NCBI GenBank assembly: GCA_945860325.1
Contig: CAMARL010000010.1
Span: 1-20,984 of the forward strand
Length of the DNA: 20,984 nucleotides
Direction: 5' to 3'
Source: Spirosoma fluviale
Lineage (GTDB): Bacteria > Bacteroidota > Bacteroidia > Cytophagales > Spirosomataceae
Under the pieces are notes generated by a model. The model made no database searches. It was given only the letters and a program-made list of their open reading frames with translations, and had not been told where the DNA came from. Position numbers and translations under genes: made by a program. Of the stretch, positions 16,095 to 20,984 are shown piece by piece. Position 1 is the first letter of the stretch, and each line of letters begins with the position of its first letter.

Positions 16095-16121
16095 ACCGTA
16101 AACGTTACCGTAAACGTTTAC
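16095..16121. promoter_or_regulatory. Tandem overlapping LacI-type operator palindromes
   Basis: Two head-to-tail copies of ACCGTAAACGTT (16095-16106 and 16107-16118) are followed by TAC. The second creates a perfect 12-bp palindrome GTAAACGTTTAC at 16110-16121. The first has the imperfect GTAAACGTTACC at 16098-16109. The centres are 12 bp apart, about one helical turn. The pair lies in the 239-bp divergent gap between the sigma gene and the APC permease, so it could control both. It shares its core with the single site upstream of susC. Confidence 0.68.
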
Positions 16122-16236
16122 ATTTTTTTATTCGCAATATTCCAACCATATTTAAGTAATAAAATCACCAAATTAATTTTTTATTAAGTTTAGTATTTAT
16201 TGTACTAATAAGATAAAATATAAAATTCATCCCTTT

Positions 16237-17631
16237 ATGAAAAAATTAAATACCTTAGATGCGACCATGTTAGTCATGGGATCCATGATAGGTTCAGGCA
16301 TATTTTTAGTGAGTGCGGAAGTTGGCCGCCAACTCACCTCTCCCATCGCCTGGATTATGACCTGGGTTCTTACCAGTTTTGTGACCATCACTGGAGCATA
16401 TGCCTACGGAAAATTGTCAACCGTATTTCCAAAAACAGGTGGTCAATATATTTACTTAAAGGAATCATATAATCCAATGATCGGTTTTCTGTTCGGCTGG
16501 ACCACTTTTTTAGTCATTCAAACGGGAACTATTGCCGCCGTTGCCGTTGCATTCGCTAAGTATACTGGTATTTTATTACCTGAATTAATCAATGACGTTC
16601 CATTAGTTGGGAATTATATTACAAGCCAACAAATTTTAGCGGCCTTTTTAATTGCCACCTTAACTTTTGTGAATCTTAGAGGAATATCTTTTGCATCTTT
16701 AGTTCAAAATGTTTTTACCATTACTAAAATTGGCGCCATCATTATCCTAATTATCATAGGAGTTTATGTAGGTGTTTCAAATGGATGGGTGCATTTCGAT
16801 CATTTTTTCAAAGAGACCCAAACCTATAACGCAACGACAAACACATTTGAAAATATCAGTATTTGGCAATTTGGCAGCTTATTTGGCGTAGCCATGATTG
16901 GCCCCTTATTCTCCTCTTCTGCTTGGAACAATGTAACTTTTGCCAGTGCAGATTTCGAAGACCCTAAAAAAACAATTGCCAAAGGTTTAGTCTATGGAGC
17001 CGCCCTTGTTTGTTTATTATACATCTTAACCAATATTGCCTATTTAGGCATACTGCCTTTGGAAGGTGATCCCAATGGCGCTAGTCCTTATGAAAGAGGT
17101 ATTATGTTTGCAAGCCAGGACCGACTAGGATCCGCTGCTTTGCAAGCCGTATTAGGAACAATAGGCGCGACTGTCATGGCCATATTAATTATGATTTCCA
17201 CCTTTGGATGTAATAATGGAATCATTTTAGCTGGGGGTCGTTTATTCCAAGCGATGGCAAACGATCGTTTGTTTTTCCAAAAAGCAGCGGAAACAAATAA
17301 AAATGGTGTACCTGCCAACTCACTATTCATTCAAGGAATATGGGCAATCGCATTATGCTTTTCCGGATCTTACGGAACGCTATTAGACTTTACGGTATTT
17401 GCAATCTTGATCTTTTATTTCTTAACTGTAGCTTCCGTGTTTAAAACCAAAATCATGGGGGCGCAACTTCCTATAAGTCAAAAAATTATCTTTTCGATTT
17501 ATTTGATTTGCTTACTATTTTTAGCCGGAAATTTACTTTGGGTAAAAACAATATCGTCCACAATAGGCTTAATTATCGTCCTAGTAGGGATACCATTTTA
17601 TTACGTCATGAAGAAAAATCAAAGAATATGA
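16237..17631 (+). CDS. APC-superfamily amino acid permease
   Basis: A 464-residue polytopic inner-membrane protein with about 12 hydrophobic segments and very few charges in them, matching the amino acid-polyamine-organocation superfamily. The first membrane segment has the broken-helix substrate motif GSMIGSGIF (residues 15-23). FPKTGGQYIYLKESYNPMIGFLFGW is the family's second signature (quoted here as key residues PKTGGQY and FLFGW). Further on, a GAYAYGKLS segment and SSAWNNVTFASADFEDPKK, the conserved loop of LAT-like transporters, are visible. It probably moves an amino acid or a related amine, but the substrate is not predictable. It diverges from the sigma gene across a gap with LacI-type operators, which would be unusual for a housekeeping amino acid permease. 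Its last 13 bp overlap the esterase gene on the other strand. Confidence 0.88.
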   Translation: MKKLNTLDATMLVMGSMIGSGIFLVSAEVGRQLTSPIAWIMTWVLTSFVTITGAYAYGKLSTVFPKTGGQYIYLKESYNPMIGFLFGWTTFLVIQTGTIAAVAVAFAKYTGILLPELINDVPLVGNYITSQQILAAFLIATLTFVNLRGISFASLVQNVFTITKIGAIIILIIIGVYVGVSNGWVHFDHFFKETQTYNATTNTFENISIWQFGSLFGVAMIGPLFSSSAWNNVTFASADFEDPKKTIAKGLVYGAALVCLLYILTNIAYLGILPLEGDPNGASPYERGIMFASQDRLGSAALQAVLGTIGATVMAILIMISTFGCNNGIILAGGRLFQAMANDRLFFQKAAETNKNGVPANSLFIQGIWAIALCFSGSYGTLLDFTVFAILIFYFLTVASVFKTKIMGAQLPISQKIIFSIYLICLLFLAGNLLWVKTISSTIGLIIVLVGIPFYYVMKKNQRI

Positions 17632-18533
17632 TTGGTCTTTAACCATTCAGCTAAACGATCGAACCACAATTCTTTTGTGGTTTTATTGTTTAAACCAAAT
17701 CCATGACCTCCTTTGGCATACACATGTAAATCAGCTGCGACATTATTTTCGGTAAGCTTTTCAACATATAACAAGGAGTTTTTAATGGGCACCGCTTTGT
17801 CATCAGCCGCATGTACCATAAAAGCTTTAGGTGTGTAATCCGTAATTTGCTCTTCGTTGGAGAACAAATGAATCAATTCCTCTGAAGGCTTTTTACCAAG
17901 CAAGTTAGTGGAAGAACCAGAATGACCAAATGGCCTAAAACTAATTACAGGGTACAACAATATTTGAAAATCAGGTCTAAGGTTAATGCCATCATCCACA
18001 CCAGTATAATCTTTTTCAAAATGAGTGGCCGCAGTGGCCGCCAAATGTCCTCCAGCAGAAAAACCCATAATACCTATCTTGCCAACATCGATACCCCATT
18101 TATTCGCATTTTTTCTAACCAACCGGATGGCTTGTTGGGCATCTTGCAAGGGAGCAATTTTACGATCTACTTGCCGAGTAGAATCAGGTATGCGGTAATA
18201 CAACACAAGCGCATGAATCCCCAATTCATTAAATTTCTTTGCGATATCAGTTCCTTCGTGGGAAGAAGCTAATATTTTATACCCCCCACCTGGACAAACA
18301 ACGACACAAGGCTTTTGAGATTTACCTCCTTTGGCTTCAAAAAACTCATAGGTAGGAATACTTACATTAGAAATACGGTTAATACCACCCGTAACTTCGC
18401 TCTTTTGAAGATTGGGTCCATCTATATAATTCGGGATCGTTCCAGGGTAAAGAGCCTGAACACCTTGCGCATTTAGTTGATTCATAGCAATGATAAAAAT
18501 AGAAAAACAAAGAAAATAGATGACACGTTTCAT
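17619..18533 (-). CDS. Secreted alpha/beta-hydrolase, acetyl-esterase-like
   Basis: A 304-residue secreted hydrolase with a signal peptide (cleavage likely after LNAQ, about residue 23). The alpha/beta-hydrolase triad is complete: nucleophile Ser159 in GFSAGGH, Asp245 in AADDKAVP, and His277 in GGHGFGL. The oxyanion loop is CPGGGY (residues 80-85). This layout resembles Bacteroidota carbohydrate acetyl or feruloyl esterases often called xylanase or acetyl-xylan esterase in automated annotation; true xylanase activity is not indicated. It would act in the periplasm on acylated sugars or other esters. It starts 1 nt after the EamA exporter gene, in the same orientation as rimM-trmD, and overlaps the permease gene by 13 bp at its 3' end. 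Its gene also appears to contain the permease terminator on the opposite strand. Confidence 0.87.
   Translation of the reverse strand: MKRVIYFLCFSIFIIAMNQLNAQGVQALYPGTIPNYIDGPNLQKSEVTGGINRISNVSIPTYEFFEAKGGKSQKPCVVVCPGGGYKILASSHEGTDIAKKFNELGIHALVLYYRIPDSTRQVDRKIAPLQDAQQAIRLVRKNANKWGIDVGKIGIMGFSAGGHLAATAATHFEKDYTGVDDGINLRPDFQILLYPVISFRPFGHSGSSTNLLGKKPSEELIHLFSNEEQITDYTPKAFMVHAADDKAVPIKNSLLYVEKLTENNVAADLHVYAKGGHGFGLNNKTTKELWFDRLAEWLKTNHIL
17662..17682 (+). terminator. Candidate terminator of the APC permease, inside the esterase gene
   Basis: On the plus strand, 8-bp arms AACCACAA (17662-17669) and TTGTGGTT (17675-17682) flank a 5-nt loop and are followed by TTATTGTTT. It starts 30 bp after the permease stop codon, so position and tail fit a rho-independent terminator. 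It lies fully inside the C-terminal coding part of the convergent esterase gene. Confidence 0.6.
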
Positions 18534-18534
18534 A

Positions 18535-19449
18535 TTATGAAGGTTTAGATTTATCAGTCGTGATTAAAACAACTGCCAATAGTATAAAAAAACTAGCTAT
18601 AATTAAAATTTTAGGCAATTCTTCCTGTAAAATTAAATTGCCTAAAATTAACGCAATCAATGGGTTTACATAGGTATAGGTCGCTACTAATGTGGCATCT
18701 AATTCTTTAGAAAGATAGCCAAAAAGGGAATAACCCAGCATGGAACCTATTAATCCCAAATATAAAAAAACATAAAAAGCTTTAAAGGGTATATCAGCTA
18801 AAACAATGTGTTGATAATCTCCTTTCAATGTGCTAATGAGAAAAACAATCAAACCGCCGGTCAACATTTGAATCGAACATACTTGTGTAAAATGATATGA
18901 ATTAGCCTGAGTAAACTGAATGCGGAAAACGCCTATATTCCAACCGATCACTGCCACCGACAAGTAAAAAATACCTTTAAAGAACTCCATTTCCATACCA
19001 GGAATGGCTAATTTTTTTTGACTGACCATAATACCAATCCCAATCAAACCCAATAAAGTCCCCAATAATTTACGCTTAGTCGGTTTTCTACCACTTAACC
19101 AAAAGAAAAAAACTAATAATAGAGGGCCTAAAGCCATAAATACCGATGAAAATCCAGAAGGTATAATAGAACCTGCCATCGCCATAAAACCATTCCCTAA
19201 ACAAATTAATAAGATACCCGCTTGTAAATGAATGGACAAATGTTTCCAGGGCATCTTTACCCAATGTCGGCCTAGCAGAGACCAAATAAATAACAAGGAT
19301 CCCGCAAATAAATTTCGAGAAAACGTAATGACTAATGGAGGAAAATAAGCCAATAAAATACGAACGCTTAAAAAGGTGGAACCCCAGATTAAATACAATA
19401 ATCCCAATGAGATTAAAGCAGCCGCTGGAATTTTTGTTTTGGGGCTCAT
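18535..19449 (-). CDS. EamA-family (DMT) transporter
   Basis: A 304-residue inner-membrane protein with about 10 hydrophobic segments arranged as two EamA repeats (roughly 10-145 and 155-300), which identifies the drug/metabolite transporter superfamily. The first repeat opens with LIWGSTFLSVRILL, a segment typical of the YedA/RhaT-like group, and FSRNLFAGSLLF follows. In the second repeat, TYTYVNPLIALILGNLILQEEL is characteristic (key residues YVNPL and EEL). Such proteins usually export amino acids or other metabolites; the substrate is unknown. The start is 1 nt after the trmD stop, and the esterase starts 1 nt after its own stop, so the three are likely one transcript. Linkage to rimM-trmD is unusual for a transporter and may reflect operon compaction rather than shared function. 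Confidence 0.86.
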   Translation of the reverse strand: MSPKTKIPAAALISLGLLYLIWGSTFLSVRILLAYFPPLVITFSRNLFAGSLLFIWSLLGRHWVKMPWKHLSIHLQAGILLICLGNGFMAMAGSIIPSGFSSVFMALGPLLLVFFFWLSGRKPTKRKLLGTLLGLIGIGIMVSQKKLAIPGMEMEFFKGIFYLSVAVIGWNIGVFRIQFTQANSYHFTQVCSIQMLTGGLIVFLISTLKGDYQHIVLADIPFKAFYVFLYLGLIGSMLGYSLFGYLSKELDATLVATYTYVNPLIALILGNLILQEELPKILIIASFFILLAVVLITTDKSKPS

Positions 19450-19450
19450 A

Positions 19451-20128
19451 TTAGGACAGTAAATCAGGACGACGCTTTTGGGTTCTTAAGACTGATTGCT
19501 CATGTCGCCAAGCATCTATATTTCGGTCATGTCCAGAAAGCAATACCTCAGGTACGCTTTGCCCATTAAATTCTGAAGGTCGGGTGTAAACAGGCGGGGC
19601 CAATAAACCATCTTGAAATGAATCGGTTAAAGCGGAACTTTCATCCCCCAGCGCACCGGGCAACAATCGTATTATTGCATCAGCGGAAACGGCAGCAGCT
19701 AATTCGCCACCCGAAAGGACATAATCACCAATGGAAACCTCCCGCGTAACATACTTATCACGAACTCGTTCATCAATCCCTTTATAATGCCCACAAATGA
19801 AAATCATATTTGTATTTAGGCTCAACTGATTGGCTAATCCCTGTTTTAAGAGTTGGCCGTCAGGCGTAAAAAAAATAACTTCATCATAAGTCCGTTCGCT
19901 TAATAATTGGTCCAAACAACGTGATAAGGGCTCAATAGCCATGACCATCCCTGCTCCCCCACCAAAAGGGTAATCATCTACTTGGCGATGTTTTTTTAAG
20001 GAAAAATCATGCAAATCATGAAAAACAATGTTGACCAGCCCAGCATCAGAAGCACGTTTGCATATAGAATGCTCGAAAAAACTATGCATCAATGCCGGAA
20101 TAACTGAAATTATATCAATTCGCATCAT
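19451..20128 (-). CDS. trmD: tRNA (guanine(37)-N1)-methyltransferase
   Basis: TrmD methylates G37 next to the anticodon of some tRNAs using S-adenosylmethionine, preventing +1 frameshifting. The 225-residue length is at the compact end of normal. The N-terminal RIDIISVIPALM, the DDYPFGGGAGMVM stretch, and the trefoil-knot SAM site are visible: FFTPDGQ, GHYKGIDERV (about 113-122) and IGDYVLSGGE (133-142). ALTDSF supplies the catalytic Asp near residue 169, and PPVYTRPSEF and WRHEQSVLRT follow. Two adjacent ATGs exist (20126-20128 and 20123-20125); the second gives the usual MRIDIIS beginning. The start overlaps the rimM end by 14 nt (11 if the second ATG is used), consistent with translational coupling in the conserved rpsP-rimM-trmD order. 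Confidence 0.97.
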   Translation of the reverse strand: MMRIDIISVIPALMHSFFEHSICKRASDAGLVNIVFHDLHDFSLKKHRQVDDYPFGGGAGMVMAIEPLSRCLDQLLSERTYDEVIFFTPDGQLLKQGLANQLSLNTNMIFICGHYKGIDERVRDKYVTREVSIGDYVLSGGELAAAVSADAIIRLLPGALGDESSALTDSFQDGLLAPPVYTRPSEFNGQSVPEVLLSGHDRNIDAWRHEQSVLRTQKRRPDLLS

Positions 20129-20651
20129 CTTCTAAATAAACCTCCAAAAGGCCATCTGGTAATTCAGTAAAAACAATTTTTTCTTTCTTATCTACTTTGG
20201 GAACAATTTCATCGATCAAAGGAATTAAAACTTCCTTGGACTTATAAATCATAATAATCACATCCTGTGCACCTGTTGAATAAACTTCTTTTACATACCC
20301 CAATGAACCTAAATTACGATCTTGTACCTGATAATCAATAATCTCATGGTAATAAAATTGGTCATCCTTTAATTTGGGCAAAAAGCTAATGGGCAAAAAC
20401 AACTTCAATCCGACCAACTCCTTGGCTAAATCTAGACTGTTGATGCCTTCTAAAGTCATTAAATTAACCGAATCTCTAATTTGAAGTTCATCAATAAAAT
20501 AAGGAACTAATTCGTTGCCTTTTTGAACAAATACAGATTCCAATCCCTCATATTCATAGGGATCATCCACATCCATAAATACATGAAACGCTCCTTTTAA
20601 TCCATGAGGCTTAGCTAAAGCACCCAACTCAAAATATTCTGTTTTTGCCAT
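20115..20651 (-). CDS. rimM: Ribosome maturation factor RimM
   Basis: RimM helps 30S subunit assembly, acting on the 3' domain of 16S rRNA near S19 and S13. The 178-residue protein has the N-terminal RimM barrel (FELGALAKPHGLKGAFHVF, residues 6-24, with the usual G.LGKPHGLKG-like signature) and a C-terminal PRC-barrel domain from about residue 95 (LGSLGYVKEVYSTGAQDVIIMI; key residues STGAQDV). The acidic C-terminus EVYLEDDAN is typical. It overlaps trmD by 14 nt. Its start codon follows closely after the T-tract of a terminator hairpin in the gap after the preceding gene, so only read-through or a nearby promoter would supply its mRNA. Confidence 0.95.
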   Translation of the reverse strand: MAKTEYFELGALAKPHGLKGAFHVFMDVDDPYEYEGLESVFVQKGNELVPYFIDELQIRDSVNLMTLEGINSLDLAKELVGLKLFLPISFLPKLKDDQFYYHEIIDYQVQDRNLGSLGYVKEVYSTGAQDVIIMIYKSKEVLIPLIDEIVPKVDKKEKIVFTELPDGLLEVYLEDDAN

Positions 20652-20657
20652 AGGTAC

Positions 20658-20699
20658 AAAAAAAAATCATACAAATCTGAAAACAAATTTGTATGATTT
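20658..20699 (-). terminator. Terminator/attenuator between rpsP and rimM
   Basis: A perfect 13-bp inverted repeat (arms AAATCATACAAAT at 20664-20676 and its complement at 20687-20699) with a 10-nt loop. On the minus strand it runs into nine consecutive T (complement of 20658-20666, partly within the stem). It lies 17 bp after the ribosomal-protein stop codon and about 6 bp before the rimM start. This is a clear rho-independent terminator shape and could lower rimM-trmD relative to rpsP. Confidence 0.85.
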
Positions 20700-20715
20700 A
20701 ATCAAATTTTTAAAA

Positions 20716-20984
20716 TTATTCTGCTGCTGGCTCTTCAGTCGCTTCAGTAGCTGCTTCTTCCGCTGCTGGAGCTTCTGCCGCTTCTTCTTCTTCTTCTTCT
20801 TCTGCTACAACTTCTTCAACCGCAACTTCTGCCGCTGGCTCTTCTGCTACAGCTTCTTCAACCGCAACTTCTGCCGCTGGCTCTTCTGCTACAACTTCTT
20901 CAACCGCAACTTCAGCCACTGGAGCTTCTGCTACTGCTTCTTCAACCGCAACTTCTGCCACTGGAGCTTCTGCTACTGCTTCTT
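20716..20984 (-). CDS. rpsP: Acidic Ala/Glu/Val-rich C-terminal tail, presumed 30S ribosomal protein S16 (partial)
   Basis: The frame is open to the window edge, so the start and any globular domain lie outside; 88 residues are visible. These are almost only Ala, Glu, Val and Pro with a few Thr, and contain a run of seven Glu. The conserved S16 domain is not visible. The call rests on gene order (the gene before rimM-trmD is normally rpsP) and on family knowledge that S16 of many Bacteroidota has an Ala/Glu-rich extension. Most of the visible part is built of a 14-residue unit, EVAVEEAVAEAPVA and variants. A GTG at 20959-20961 could be mistaken for a start, but the repeat continues past it. 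The tail is disordered or helical by composition, and its function is unknown. A terminator lies 17 bp after the stop. Confidence 0.72.
   Translation of the reverse strand, partial: EAVAEAPVAEVAVEEAVAEAPVAEVAVEEVVAEEPAAEVAVEEAVAEEPAAEVAVEEVVAEEEEEEEAAEAPAAEEAATEATEEPAAE
20811..20984 (-). repeat. 42-bp tandem repeat encoding a 14-residue acidic unit
   Basis: A plus-strand CTTCTTCAAC(C)GC landmark recurs at 20811, 20853, 20895 and 20937, exactly 42 bp apart, and starts again at 20979 before the window ends. Each unit encodes 14 residues of the EVAVEE(A/V)VAE(A/E)P(V/A)A type. Four full units are visible and the array runs out of the window. Units differ by few substitutions, suggesting recent expansion. 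A (GAA)7 run (20782-20802) lies next to it. Confidence 0.9.

Noticed and set aside
17922..18272. 116-codon plus-strand frame opposite the esterase gene
   Set aside because: Shadow of a gene with a complete catalytic triad; no promoter or family signal.
20716..20961. Independent small acidic protein starting at a GTG
   Set aside because: The repeat continues upstream of the GTG in the same frame to the window edge, so the start is not there; a tail of a longer protein is more likely.
20811..20984. Possible CRISPR array because of regular repeats
   Set aside because: The 42-bp units are contiguous with no spacers and are in frame as codons of an acidic protein tail.

Overview
The window looks like a chromosomal segment of a Bacteroidota bacterium, probably of the order Cytophagales. 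The grounds are a low-GC, gene-dense sequence, a SusC/SusD outer-membrane pair, several upstream regions with TAnnTTTG promoter elements instead of sigma-70 boxes, few recognisable Shine-Dalgarno sites, and an Ala/Glu-rich tail on the protein encoded before rimM. The genus is not determined. I see no tRNA, rRNA, CRISPR array, transposase, integrase or prophage. No gene-free stretch exceeds 300 bases; the two longest (15129-15415 and 15998-16236) both carry operator-like palindromes.

Region 1 (1-6172) is housekeeping and envelope biogenesis: the 3' part of yidC abutting hemL, a family 2 glycosyltransferase, hldD on the opposite strand, then a 6-pyruvoyl-tetrahydropterin synthase-like gene abutting lpxB, and a PlsC-type acyltransferase. 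HldD, LpxB, the glycosyltransferase and perhaps the acyltransferase fit lipid A/LPS or glycolipid assembly. Region 2 (6166-9213, minus strand) is a tight run: a metallo-beta-lactamase/beta-CASP RNase-like protein, accA, a YihX-like HAD phosphatase, then the acyltransferase.

Region 3 (9286-17631) is the accessory part. An orphan ECF-type sigma factor, a SusC-like TonB-dependent transporter, a SusD-like lipoprotein and a secreted DUF6807 (PmoA-like) protein lie on the minus strand. An APC-family permease diverges from the sigma gene. LacI-type palindromes (core TAAACGTTTA) lie upstream of susC and, as an overlapping tandem pair, between the sigma gene and the permease. This suggests one sugar- or metabolite-responsive regulon, with its LacI-family regulator outside the window. 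A strong hairpin terminator separates susD from the DUF6807 gene. No glycoside hydrolase is present.

Region 4 (17619-20984, minus strand) is rpsP-rimM-trmD followed, with 1-nt gaps, by an EamA exporter and a secreted alpha/beta-hydrolase. A terminator hairpin lies between rpsP and rimM. The visible part of the presumed S16 gene is an acidic tail built from 42-bp tandem repeats.

All three convergent gene pairs overlap at their 3' ends (20, 13 and 13 bp). One candidate terminator lies inside the opposing gene. I found no clearly new multi-gene system. The most unusual items are the LacI-operator/orphan-sigma/SusCD/DUF6807/permease group and the repeat-built acidic S16 tail.
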